From Trebonia sp963843745 (lineage in GTDB: Bacteria > Actinomycetota > Actinomycetes > Streptosporangiales > Streptosporangiaceae): DNA of 64,000 nt. Under the pieces are notes generated by a model. The model made no database searches, was not told where the DNA came from, and worked only from the letters and a program-made list of their open reading frames with translations. The DNA lies in contig CAWJLP010000004.1 of assembly GCA_963843745.1 (NCBI GenBank), forward strand, positions 105,043 through 169,042, written 5' to 3'. Position numbers and translations under genes: made by a program. Positions 44,604 to 52,520 of this stretch are shown one piece after another (the first letter of the stretch is position 1; the number at the start of each line of letters is the position of its first letter).

Positions 44604-44627
44604 GTTCGTCGCTCTTCGGAGCTAACC

Positions 44628-44665
44628 GTGGTCGACGGGCGATAGCCCGTCGACCACATTCGTTT
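44628..44665 (+). terminator. carD terminator
   Basis: A 13-base-pair stem (GTGGTCGACGGGC) with loop GATA and a T-containing tail (ATTCGTTT), 24 bases after the carD stop. Its GGTCGA core echoes the hairpins at 19.6 kb. Confidence 0.75.
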
Positions 44666-44691
44666 GGTGCCACGGCTCGTGCCGGTAGCCT
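44664..44691 (+). promoter_or_regulatory. ispF promoter
   Basis: TTGGTG (44664-44669) and TAGCCT (44686-44691), 16-base spacer, 6 bases before the GTG start, placed directly after the carD terminator. It suggests ispF is transcribed on its own, as a leaderless mRNA. Confidence 0.5.
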
Positions 44692-44697
44692 GCTGCG

Positions 44698-45180
44698 GTG
44701 GACAGAATGCCGCGGGTTGGGCTTGGGGTCGATGTGCACCCGTTCGAGGCTGGGCGGACGTTGTACCTGGCCGGGCTCGAGTGGCCCGGCGAGACCGGGC
44801 TGGCAGGTCATTCCGACGGCGACGCGGCAGCGCACGCGGCCTGTGACGCGCTGCTGTCGGCGGCCGGGCTCGGCGACCTTGGCGCCCACTTCGGCACCTC
44901 CCGTCCCGAGTGGGCGGGCGCGCCAGGTGTCGCGCTGCTGCGGGAGACCGCGCGGCTGGTCGCCGCGGCGGGATTCACCACGGGAAACCTTGCCATCTGC
45001 GTGATCGGTAACCGGCCCAGGATCGGGCCGAGGCGCGCCGAGGCGATCGCGGTACTGAGCGAGGCGTTGTCCGGCGCGCCAGTGAGCCTCTCGGCCACCA
45101 CGACCGACGGACTGGGGCTGACCGGTCGCGGCGAGGGCATCGCGGCGATGGCTACCGCCCTGGTCCTCTCGGCCTCATGA
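44698..45180 (+). CDS. ispF: 2-C-methyl-D-erythritol 2,4-cyclodiphosphate synthase
   Basis: 160 residues, GTG start. Fifth step of the MEP isoprenoid pathway. The metal site is shown by GLGVDVHPFEAG (Asp/His) and GHSDGDAAAHAACDALL; LGDLGAHFGTS and ATTTDGLGLTGRGEGIA complete the family pattern. It is normally next to or fused with ispD; here it stands alone after carD. Confidence 0.95.
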   Translation: MDRMPRVGLGVDVHPFEAGRTLYLAGLEWPGETGLAGHSDGDAAAHAACDALLSAAGLGDLGAHFGTSRPEWAGAPGVALLRETARLVAAAGFTTGNLAICVIGNRPRIGPRRAEAIAVLSEALSGAPVSLSATTTDGLGLTGRGEGIAAMATALVLSAS

Positions 45181-45219
45181 CCTCGGCCGCATGACTTCGG
45201 CGGCGTGACGAGCTTTCGG

Positions 45220-46431
45220 TCACTCCTCCTCGTCATCCCCTTCTGGCGGCATCGGGGAGGAACGGACGCGGTTGAACCGCGGTACCGCCGCGAACGGCGC
45301 TGTGGCGAACGGCGGCGCGTCATCATCGATGACCTCGCCAGGCAAGGTGGGTACGCGGTCCGGCTCGTGGTATCCGCTGTCCGCGCCGCTGTCCCAGTAG
45401 TTGTACGGCGTGGTCGGAGCGGCGGCTTCCTGGTAGGCGGCGTAGGCTGGCGCGCCCTCGCCGTTGCGCGCCGCGACAGGCTCTGCGGCCGGTTCAGGCT
45501 CCGCGGCCGGTTCAGGCTCCAACGGAGGCGCCTCGTCCGCCGCGGCCGCCATGACCGGCTCCTCCGCGACGGGCTCAGCCGGACCGGCGTCACCGGCGGC
45601 GTCCACGTCCGCGGCGGCGGCCCTGGCATCGGGGTCGGCATCCGTTTCCTGCGCGACGGGTACGTCCGTGGTGCCGGGCTCGGGTGCATGGACGCCGACC
45701 TCGGCGGCCGGCTCTGCCTGCTGGGCGGTCTGGTCCTCCGGCACGTCCTCGTGCTGTGGCACGTCCTCGTCGTGCGGCGCCGGGACGTCTTCCTGTGCAT
45801 GGACGTCTTCTGGTCCATGGAGGTCGTAAGGTTCCGGCTCGTCCTGCGGTAGCCAGACGCCGACCGGCAGGGCGTGCGTTTCCGGCTCCGGTGCGGCCTC
45901 GGGCAGTTCCGCCAGGCCGGGGGCCAGGTAGGCAGGCTCGGCCGATGCCGATGCCGATGCCGGTGCCGGTGCCGATGCCGATGCCGATGCCTGGGCCTGC
46001 TGGACGCGGGACTGCCTGAGCATGGTGAGCATCAGGCTGAAGCCGAGCAGCAGGAGCACCCAGGGGGCCGCGGCCACGACTCCCTCAATCGTCCGGTGCC
46101 GCAGCGTGATGTTCATCGCGTACACGACGTCGGCCGCGCCCACGACGAGCACCATCAGGATGATGACCAGCCACGCATACAGCAAGGCCCACCACCGGGC
46201 GTCCCGCAGCATGACTGCCGCGACGCACGCGATGAGGAATACCGCGTCGAACAGTCCGGGGTAGATCCTGGCAAGCCGCGGCGACACCCCGGCCTGCAAG
46301 ACGATCGCGTGCACTCCGGAGTACGACAGCACGAACGTGGCCGCCGCCATGGCCAGGACCACGATTAGGACCGCCAGGTTCAGGAGCAGGCTGGGCCAGT
46401 TGCGGCGCGGTGCTGAGAAAGGGACATTCAT
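45220..46431 (-). CDS. DUF2637 membrane protein with long acidic repeat tail
   Basis: 403 residues. Four helices lie in the first 135 residues, including the DUF2637 signature (FVLSYSGVHAIVLQAGVSP, RIYPGLFDAVFLIACVAAVML). DUF2637 resembles the SpdB transfer proteins of actinomycete plasmids, but chromosomal copies occur. The remaining ~260 residues are Ala/Glu/Pro/Asp-rich and disordered, with SASASA repeats (GATGCC repeats around 45940-45992) and repeated DVP and EPAAEPE units. Function unknown. Confidence 0.75.
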   Translation of the reverse strand: MNVPFSAPRRNWPSLLLNLAVLIVVLAMAAATFVLSYSGVHAIVLQAGVSPRLARIYPGLFDAVFLIACVAAVMLRDARWWALLYAWLVIILMVLVVGAADVVYAMNITLRHRTIEGVVAAAPWVLLLLGFSLMLTMLRQSRVQQAQASASASAPAPASASASAEPAYLAPGLAELPEAAPEPETHALPVGVWLPQDEPEPYDLHGPEDVHAQEDVPAPHDEDVPQHEDVPEDQTAQQAEPAAEVGVHAPEPGTTDVPVAQETDADPDARAAAADVDAAGDAGPAEPVAEEPVMAAAADEAPPLEPEPAAEPEPAAEPVAARNGEGAPAYAAYQEAAAPTTPYNYWDSGADSGYHEPDRVPTLPGEVIDDDAPPFATAPFAAVPRFNRVRSSPMPPEGDDEEE

Positions 46432-46593
46432 CGGGATGCCGGTCCAGACTTTGCCAGAGGGACAGTTCGGGGGAGTAAATGCGTATTCTCCCGGCTAATC
46501 GTGGCCCACGGTATCGGGGTTAGTCACTGAATGGAACGATTTCGGGTTCTAGCCAGGTGTGTCGCCGCGCGCGCCGCGGTGTGAGACGGCAAC

Positions 46594-46599
46594 TATGCT
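46594..46599 (+). promoter_or_regulatory. rlmB -10 element
   Basis: TATGCT lies 7 bases before the chosen rlmB ATG at 46607, supporting that start and a leaderless transcript. Confidence 0.4.
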
Positions 46600-46606
46600 C
46601 TCCCCC

Positions 46607-47641
46607 ATGAGCGGGCGGAAAAAGGGCGGCAGCGACGGCCGGGCGCCGGGCGGTGGCGGCTACGCGAAATCCGGTAAGCCGCGCCCGGGAACCGGCGGTA
46701 ACCGCAGGGACCGCCTCGAGGGCAAGGGGCCAACGCCGCCCGCGTACATGCGCACCGGCCATCCCGCGCAGCGGGCCGCCGCGGCCAGGGCTGCCGCCGA
46801 CGGCCGGCCACCCAGGAAGGCGGAGGAGAGACGCGGGGGAGGCGGCCGGGACCGTTCGGAAAACTGGAATGAGGGCCACGCAGCACGCGGCAGCGGCGAC
46901 GGAGCGGAAGTGGTCGCGGGCCGGAACTCCGTAGTCGAGTCGCTGCGGTCGGCGGTGCCGGCGGTGGCGCTGTACGTGACCGCGCGGGCGCAGCAGGACG
47001 AGCGGGTGGCGGAGGCGGTGCAGCTCGCGGCGGACGCGGGCGTCGCGGTGCTCGAGGCCGGGATGCCCGAGCTCGACCGGCTCACGGACGGTGCCGTGCA
47101 CCAGGGCGTGGCGCTGCGGGTGCGCCCCTATGACTACGCTCATCCGGACGATTTTTCCGAACGTACCGGGCCGACTCCGCCACTGATCGTGGCTCTGGAC
47201 GGCGTGACCGACCCCCGCAATCTCGGTGCGGTGGTGCGGTCAGCCGCCGCGTTCGGGGCGACGGGTGTCGTGGTGCCCGCGCGGCGCAGCGCCGGCGTGA
47301 CCGCCGGCGCGTGGAAGGCGTCGGCCGGGGCGCTGGCGCGGCTTCCGGTAGCACGGGCGGTGAACCTGACACGGACGCTCCGCGCGTACCAGGAGGCCGG
47401 GTTCTTCGTGGCCGGGCTGGACACGGCTGGCGACACCGAGGTGCGCGACATGCCGGTCGCGGACGGGCCGCTGGTCCTGGTCGTGGGATCGGAAGGGCGC
47501 GGGCTGTCGCGGGTGGTGGCCGCGGCCTGCGACCTGCTCGTCCGGATCCCGATGGCGTCAGGCACGGAGTCGCTGAACGCCGGCGTTGCCGCGTCGATCG
47601 CCCTGTACGAGATCGCCACGGCGCGGTCTCGGCTAGCATGA
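46607..47641 (+). CDS. rlmB: 23S rRNA 2'-O-ribose methyltransferase (RlmB/SpoU family)
   Basis: 344 residues from the ATG at 46607. A basic Gly/Arg-rich extension (residues 1-105) precedes the substrate-binding domain (VVAGRNSVVESLRSAVPAVALYV) and the trefoil-knot SPOUT domain: VALDGVTDPRNLGAVVRSAAAFGATGVVV, LVVGSEGRGLSR, IPMASGTESLNAGVAASIALYE. It methylates a guanosine ribose in 23S rRNA. cysS, usual between ispF and rlmB, is absent. tRNA-Thr follows 10 bases later. Confidence 0.93.
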   Translation: MSGRKKGGSDGRAPGGGGYAKSGKPRPGTGGNRRDRLEGKGPTPPAYMRTGHPAQRAAAARAAADGRPPRKAEERRGGGGRDRSENWNEGHAARGSGDGAEVVAGRNSVVESLRSAVPAVALYVTARAQQDERVAEAVQLAADAGVAVLEAGMPELDRLTDGAVHQGVALRVRPYDYAHPDDFSERTGPTPPLIVALDGVTDPRNLGAVVRSAAAFGATGVVVPARRSAGVTAGAWKASAGALARLPVARAVNLTRTLRAYQEAGFFVAGLDTAGDTEVRDMPVADGPLVLVVGSEGRGLSRVVAAACDLLVRIPMASGTESLNAGVAASIALYEIATARSRLA

Positions 47642-47651
47642 CTAGCAGCCG

Positions 47652-47724
47652 GCCGGTGTAGCTCAGCAGGCAGAGCGTCCGCCTTGTAAGCGGCAGGTCA
47701 GCGGTTCGAATCCGCTCACCGGCT
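47652..47724 (+). tRNA. tRNA-Thr (anticodon UGU)
   Basis: A 73-base cloverleaf: acceptor GCCGGTG/CACCGGC, D stem GCTC/GAGC, anticodon loop CTTGTAA with TGT at 47685-47687, variable loop AGGTC, T arm AGCGG-TTCGAAT-CCGCT. CCA is not encoded. The outermost anticodon-stem pair is a T-C mismatch (47678-47694). It marks the end of the conserved gene block; foreign-looking fragments begin directly after it. Confidence 0.95.
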
Positions 47725-47729
47725 CCCAG

Positions 47730-47957
47730 GTCAGAGGCGCTGTCGGACGATTTGCCCTCCTCGCCGGGAAAGCCATCACCATGGTCGCCCACGCGCTTCT
47801 GGTCAACCATCTGGCACGTCCTGGCCACCGGCAGCCCTACGACGAACTCGGCGCCGACTACTTCACCCGCCGCCAGGACCCTGAAAGGGAAACCCGTCGC
47901 CTGATCGCCAGGCTCGAAGCCCTCGGCCATCAAGTCAGCCTCCAGCCAGCCGCCTGA
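47730..47957 (+). mobile_element. C-terminal remnant of an IS110-like transposase
   Basis: About 75 open codons with no start, beginning 6 bases after the tRNA. The end reads LGADYFTRRQDPERETRRLIARLEALGHQVSLQPAA and stop, in pieces matching the usual tail of IS110-type transposases (GPDYYTRR..., RLEALGY.V.LEPAA). No terminal repeats or catalytic region are present. 47958-48109 holds no gene that I can see. It is a decayed insertion at a tRNA 3' end. Confidence 0.65.
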
Positions 47958-48109
47958 CCACCACCCCACCCTGCGAACCCGGCTCCGCTAGCGCTCCGCC
48001 GGGTGCTGCCGCGCGCCCACTTGGGGACCATTCACGTACCAGGTTAAGCCGACATCAACACTAGGCTATCGGGTGAAGCTGTCTGTGATCTCCATTAAGC
48101 TGGGCGTTC

Positions 48110-48799
48110 GTGAGCCCTGAGGAGCACGGCACTCTGGCAGCCGAAGCTAGGGCGCGTAAGAGGATCGACGAGAAACTGGTAGAGGCCGGCTGGAAAGTCC
48201 AGGACCGAGCCAAGGCCAATCTTTACGCCGGTCAGGGGGTGGCGCTGCGCGAGTTTATACATGGGGAGGGCCACGGACGCAGCGACTGCGCGCTCTATGT
48301 CGACCGCCAGCTGGTTGGAGTCCTTGAGGCGAAGCCGGACGGGACGACGCTCACCGGGATGGAGCGGCAGACCCGTAAGTACATCGAGGAGGTTCCCGAC
48401 GCCATCCCCGCTCCGGTTACCCCGCCGCCCTTCGGATATGAGGCAACGGGAACCGAGTCGCGCTTCACCTGCTCCCCGGACCCGGAGCCGCGCAGTCGCC
48501 GTATGTTCGGCGGATACATCCACCGCCCCGAGACCTGCCGTTCGGGCGGGATCTTCGACTCATGCCGCGGCTGCATGGCGGCCAAGTTCTTCACCGGCCT
48601 GCCGCTGGACGGACCTGACCCGGAATGCGTGCGGGGTCACGGCGAGGCCGCGCTCGCGGCAGTCCGGAAGGTCGGCGCTGCGACCCTTCCTCGTCCGTCA
48701 CCCGACCATTCGCACCGCCGGGTCATGGTGACCATCGGCCGTCGGCCACCGCCGCAAAGCTGTGACGAGAACCCGCTGGCCGGGTTCGTCACCCAGTAG
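48110..48799 (+). CDS. Chimeric ORF: HsdR N-terminal domain joined to MftC C-terminus
   Basis: 229 residues. Residues 1-~142 are the N-terminal nuclease domain of type I restriction R subunits (EcoEI type): IDEKLVEAGWKVQDR, NLYAGQGVALREF, LVGVLEAKPDGTTLTGME, HRPETC. From about residue 152 the sequence becomes the end of the mycofactocin radical SAM protein MftC: GCMAAKFFTGLPLDGPDPEC, PDHSHR, and the tail CDENPLAGF. The same tail occurs in the intact mftC at 60.7 kb, but with many differences. No helicase part of HsdR and no radical SAM core is present. Almost certainly a recombination product without either activity. Confidence 0.8.
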   Translation: MSPEEHGTLAAEARARKRIDEKLVEAGWKVQDRAKANLYAGQGVALREFIHGEGHGRSDCALYVDRQLVGVLEAKPDGTTLTGMERQTRKYIEEVPDAIPAPVTPPPFGYEATGTESRFTCSPDPEPRSRRMFGGYIHRPETCRSGGIFDSCRGCMAAKFFTGLPLDGPDPECVRGHGEAALAAVRKVGAATLPRPSPDHSHRRVMVTIGRRPPPQSCDENPLAGFVTQ

Positions 48800-48802
48800 A
48801 CC

Positions 48803-50218
48803 GTGGCGTACCAGCGCCGAGCCTCGGGTCCCCTTGGCCTAGGGCCAGCAGATGAGCTCGCTCCCGCGGGACTCTGCCTGTGCCCGGACCCGGGCTCGCG
48901 CATGCTGGCGGGCGGAACGGTGCTGGTGGGCGGTTCCCCCATCCGGGTGCTCCGGCTCACGCCGTCCGGCGCTCGTCAGGTTGCCGGCTGGTGGTCCGGA
49001 ACGCCAGTACCAGATAGCCCCCGGATCGCGTCCGAAGCGGGAGCGCGCGTCCTGCGGCGGCCGGAAAATGGCGGGCCCGGCGCGGCCCGGAACACCGGCC
49101 TCGCGGCGGCGGACACGCCGCTTGTCGCGTTTCTCGACTCGGATTGTGTGCCTGGGCCCGGATGGCTCGACGCACTTTTGCCGCACTTCGCGGACCCGGC
49201 AGTGGGCGCGGTAGCACCGCGCATCGTCCCGGATGCGCCCGGGCGGACCTGGCTGGCCCGGTACGAGGGGGCTAGTTCCACCCTCGACATGGGTGCGCGC
49301 GCCAGCATTGTCCGGCCGGGCTCGCGCGTCCCCTACGTGCCGGGAGCGGCTCTGGTGGTGAGGAGGACCGCGGTCGGGCCGGGTTTCGTCGAGAAGATGT
49401 GGGTGGGAGAGGACGTCAACTTCGTCTGGCGGCTCGCCGCGTCCGGCTGGCGGGTACGCTACGAGCCGGCTGCCACCATGCGGCATCAGCACCGGGTACG
49501 GATGCGCGCCTGGTTCGCCCGGCGGAAGGATTACGGCACATCGGCCGCGATCTTGGAACTGCGCCATCCCGGCGCGGTACGGCCGCTGTACGTATCCAGC
49601 TGGACCGCCCTGGCCTGGCTGGCCGCGGCATCCGGCCGCCCGGCTGCTGGCGCCGCTGTCACCGGCGCTAGCATCGCCCTGCTGGCCCGGCGCCTGGCCC
49701 AGGTCACTGGTGAGGAATGGCTCCGTCCGTCGGGCCGGACCGCCTGGCGGCTGGCGGTTCAGCTGGCCGGCGGCGGGACGCTTACGGCGGGCAGGCCCCT
49801 GGGCAGCGCCATTTCCCGGACCTGGTGGCCGGTGGTCCTGCCTGCGGCAGTCGCGGCGCGGCGGCTCCGGCTTCCGCTGGCCGTGCTGGTCCTCGCCCCG
49901 CCGCTGCTGGACTGGCTGGACCGGCGGCCGCCGCTTGACCCCGGGCGTTACGTCACCGCGCGGCTGCTCGACGACCTCGCGTACAGCCTGGGGGTCTGGC
50001 AAGGCTGCGCCCAATTGCGGACCGCTCGGCCGCTGCTACCGCTGGTGGCTACCAGGAAGCCCCCCCGCCTGCCCTTACCCCTGCCCCGCCGTTCTAGGAG
50101 GCCGTCAGTTGGACATTCCGCGGGAGAAATCCCCGGGACGATGATGTCCTCTCCGGACAGGTCGCGACGGCGATGGCGCCGACGTCGATGCAGCGGCGCG
50201 CGTCGTCGGCCCGCATGA
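48803..50218 (+). CDS. mftF: Mycofactocin glycosyltransferase MftF, internally deleted
   Basis: 471 residues. The MftF N-terminus (LAGGTVLVGGSPIRVLRLTPSGA) jumps at about residue 68 from VPDS to ASEAGARVLRRPENGGPGAARNTGL. The roughly 70 residues that should lie between, with the GT2 start (VVIPVRDR type) and the VVDDGS nucleotide-binding motif, are missing. The rest is normal: FLDSDCVPGPGWLDALLPHF, the YVPGAALVVRR segment and GEDVNFVWRLA, then membrane helices. The last ~35 residues run into the mftD relic. Family role: adds a glucan chain to premycofactocin. The product here is probably inactive. Confidence 0.78.
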   Translation: MAYQRRASGPLGLGPADELAPAGLCLCPDPGSRMLAGGTVLVGGSPIRVLRLTPSGARQVAGWWSGTPVPDSPRIASEAGARVLRRPENGGPGAARNTGLAAADTPLVAFLDSDCVPGPGWLDALLPHFADPAVGAVAPRIVPDAPGRTWLARYEGASSTLDMGARASIVRPGSRVPYVPGAALVVRRTAVGPGFVEKMWVGEDVNFVWRLAASGWRVRYEPAATMRHQHRVRMRAWFARRKDYGTSAAILELRHPGAVRPLYVSSWTALAWLAAASGRPAAGAAVTGASIALLARRLAQVTGEEWLRPSGRTAWRLAVQLAGGGTLTAGRPLGSAISRTWWPVVLPAAVAARRLRLPLAVLVLAPPLLDWLDRRPPLDPGRYVTARLLDDLAYSLGVWQGCAQLRTARPLLPLVATRKPPRLPLPLPRRSRRPSVGHSAGEIPGTMMSSPDRSRRRWRRRRCSGARRRPA

Positions 50219-50340
50219 CGCCCTTGACCATGAACGGGGCGCCCTACTGCTCGCGCAGCCAGGCGATGTCGGCCCAGCTGGCCGGTGGGGTCTGCATCCA
50301 CTCGCCGTAGACGCCGAAGAACGTCGGAGCGGGCTCGCCG
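50111..50340 (-). pseudogene. Relic of mftD (mycofactocin-type FMN dehydrogenase)
   Basis: Reverse-strand translation gives PTFFGVYGEWMQTPPASW, DIAWLREQ, then a TAG where the family has Trp, then GAPFMVKGVMRADDARR. A frame change and a deletion of roughly 90 codons then lead to DLSGEDIIVPGIS, which corresponds to the MftD C-terminus. A stop also lies just before the first fragment. MftD oxidatively deaminates the MftC/MftE product in mycofactocin synthesis. It lies tail to tail with mftF, which is not the native arrangement. Confidence 0.75.
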
Positions 50341-50613
50341 ACTCACCCAGTGGCATGACTGGGCCGACGGAGACGCCCTGGTCAGATCAGGGTTGGCGGC
50401 TCGCCGCAGCTGTAGGAGTCCCAGGCCGCGACGAGGGTTGCTTAAGTCCCTGCTCAGGGTGCTGCGCGCCCACCCGTCGCCACCCCAGCTGCTGCTCGAG
50501 CACGAGAAATGGAACGAGGCGCGCTGCGCGCAACCGATATAACTCTCGAGATGAGCACGGGTATGCGCTGCCAGCGTCGTTTGGCCGGCTGGCGGGCAAC
50601 GAGTTCATCGGAG
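50341..50613. other. Gap without recognised gene
   Basis: This stretch between the mftD relic and the membrane-protein gene has short open frames on both strands but none with a ribosome site or family likeness. It may be further debris of the broken mycofactocin locus. Confidence 0.4.
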
Positions 50614-51747
50614 TCATCCGGGGGTCGGCGATCCGTCTTGCGGCGCGGGCGGTGGCGGGGCTGGCTCGCCCGGGATCTCGGCGGGCGGCGGCCCGTCCGG
50701 CATGCTCGCGTAGTACTTGCGGTAGATGATCTTGTACAGCGGGATCCACCGGGGCACGCGGTTGATGCCCGGGATCCACGGCGCGAACATCGGCAGCAGG
50801 AACCCGAACAAGATCATGAGCAGGCCGACGTCCAGGTCGAGGTTGGAGTTGTTCGAGGCCAGCGCGGGAATCTGGTACATCCCCGAATACAGCCACAGCC
50901 AGACCTGGCCGGGGAAGTTCCACAGCTCGTTCATGACGCCCCACTGCGAGCCGGCCACGCCCTGGGCCTGCGCGATGGTGAACCACAGCGTGCTGTCGCT
51001 GAAGAACATCGTCGCCATGGTGGTGTTCGTGCTCAGCTGCTGCTGGCTGCCCTGCAGGTAGCCGTCCAGGCTTCCGTTGTTCGCGATGGCCAGCTCGGCC
51101 GCGATGATGACCGGGACCGGCCCGTAGTTGCCCGCCTTCACCGTGATCGAGGTGGGGGTGACCTTCGCGCTGCTGGCCGACAGCGCCGTGGCGTAGTTGT
51201 TCAGCCAGGTCAGCTGCCGAGACGATGCCACCTGGTCGCCCGGCGCGCCGGGCGACAGGTCGCCGCCGGCCGCCTTGTACAGGCTGACCGCGGCCGCGAC
51301 GGCCGGACTGAAGGGCGCGGCGAGCTGGGAGACCGGGGTCAGGACGAAGTCGTTCGCGGTGTTGACCGGCAGGGTCAGGCCGAAGATAGCCTTGGCGATC
51401 TCGGCCGGCTTGATCCCGATGAACTCCTGCGACGCTCCGGTGGTCTGGTTGAACGGCGGGCCGTACCCGGCCGTCGCGGTCCCGCCGGCCAGCTCCTGCA
51501 CCGCCGTCTGGGCCAGGTCCGACGGGGCATTGACATCCCAGTACCTGGCGCTGAACGCCTGCCCGGCCGGGGACTTGGGGGCGCCCGGGTAGGTCAGGCC
51601 GCCGTCCGGGGACCCCCACAGGCTCGCGGCCAGGATGCACAGCAGGGCCACGATGATGACCGCGATCGTGCCCTCGGCGATCAGGTCGTACGGGCGTTCC
51701 GGGCCCCGCCAGGTGCGCAGCGGGTGCCGCTTGGTGCGCCGGGCCAT
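50614..51747 (-). CDS. Membrane partner of cytochrome b
   Basis: 377 residues from the ATG at 51747, with AGGAGG 6 bases upstream. One N-terminal helix (LIAEGTIAVIIVALLCILAAS), a long extracytoplasmic domain (residues ~50-300), one helix near LLMILFGFLLPMFAPWIPG and a cytosolic Pro-rich tail. No heme or metal motif is evident. It is 10 bases downstream of the cytochrome b gene. It may replace the subunit IV/C-terminal half of cytochrome b. I do not recognise a named family. Confidence 0.65.
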   Translation of the reverse strand: MARRTKRHPLRTWRGPERPYDLIAEGTIAVIIVALLCILAASLWGSPDGGLTYPGAPKSPAGQAFSARYWDVNAPSDLAQTAVQELAGGTATAGYGPPFNQTTGASQEFIGIKPAEIAKAIFGLTLPVNTANDFVLTPVSQLAAPFSPAVAAAVSLYKAAGGDLSPGAPGDQVASSRQLTWLNNYATALSASSAKVTPTSITVKAGNYGPVPVIIAAELAIANNGSLDGYLQGSQQQLSTNTTMATMFFSDSTLWFTIAQAQGVAGSQWGVMNELWNFPGQVWLWLYSGMYQIPALASNNSNLDLDVGLLMILFGFLLPMFAPWIPGINRVPRWIPLYKIIYRKYYASMPDGPPPAEIPGEPAPPPPAPQDGSPTPG

Positions 51748-51757
51748 TTCCGCCTCC

Positions 51758-52474
51758 TCAGCTGACATCCGCCGGGTGGCCCGGCTCGTCGGGGACCTCT
51801 AGTGCCTCCGCGCCCGGCGGCGGGGCCACGCCCCGGCGCCGGATCAGGGCGACGTGAACGGACACGACGAACAGCAGCAGGGCCGTCGTGAAGACCACGT
51901 GCATGGTGAACTGCTGGCCCGCGTTCATCACGTTCCAGATCGCGCCGATGCCCAGCGCGCTGAACGCGTCCTTGGCCTGCTGCCCGACCCACTGGCTGTC
52001 CCAGTTGGTCATCATCAGGAAACCGGTAAAGGAGGTCAGGATGGACAAGATGAACGCGAGCACGCCGGTGATCCAGGTCCAGCCGCGCCCGCCGCGCCAG
52101 CCCATGGTGAAGAAATTGGTGATGAAATGCACGGCCATGAACAAGAACATGGCCTGCACACTCCAGAAATGAATGCTGTTCATGAACGCGCCGAAGGAGT
52201 TCGTGTGCCAGAACGAAACCCCGCCCAGCGCGATGATCGCGCCGCTGATGACCGCGACAATGAGCGCCGCGAGCGTCAGCACCCCCATCGTGTACAGCAC
52301 CGAGGACACATAGGCAGGCTCGCGGTCCGGGAGCAGCTTGCGCAACGGGTAGTTTCGCAGCAGGTAGCTACGCAGCCACGGGCTGGGCCGCGTCAGCGAG
52401 AACGGCTCGGGGCCGGTGGCGTCGGGGACCCGCTCCGGTTCCCGCGGCAGTGGAGCCGAGCCCTGGGCACTCAC
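51758..52474 (-). CDS. Cytochrome b (PetB-like, N-terminal four-helix domain)
   Basis: 238 residues, GTG start. Four membrane helices with two heme-ligand pairs: H-x13-H in IHFWSVQAMFLFMAVH and H-x14-H in MHVVFTTALLLFVVSVH, the spacing of cytochrome b6/PetB. Helix 3 has GVLAFILSILTSFTGFLM. It should carry two b hemes and move electrons from menaquinol across the membrane. No Rieske protein or cytochrome c gene is nearby. Confidence 0.85.
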   Translation of the reverse strand: MSAQGSAPLPREPERVPDATGPEPFSLTRPSPWLRSYLLRNYPLRKLLPDREPAYVSSVLYTMGVLTLAALIVAVISGAIIALGGVSFWHTNSFGAFMNSIHFWSVQAMFLFMAVHFITNFFTMGWRGGRGWTWITGVLAFILSILTSFTGFLMMTNWDSQWVGQQAKDAFSALGIGAIWNVMNAGQQFTMHVVFTTALLLFVVSVHVALIRRRGVAPPPGAEALEVPDEPGHPADVS

Positions 52475-52520
52475 CGGACGCCCCGTACGGCCAGGGTCCG
52501 TGACGCGTCTGCCGGGCCGG

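Noticed and set aside
48110..48500. Active type I restriction system
   Set aside because: Only the N-terminal nuclease domain of HsdR is present; no helicase, HsdM or HsdS gene is nearby.
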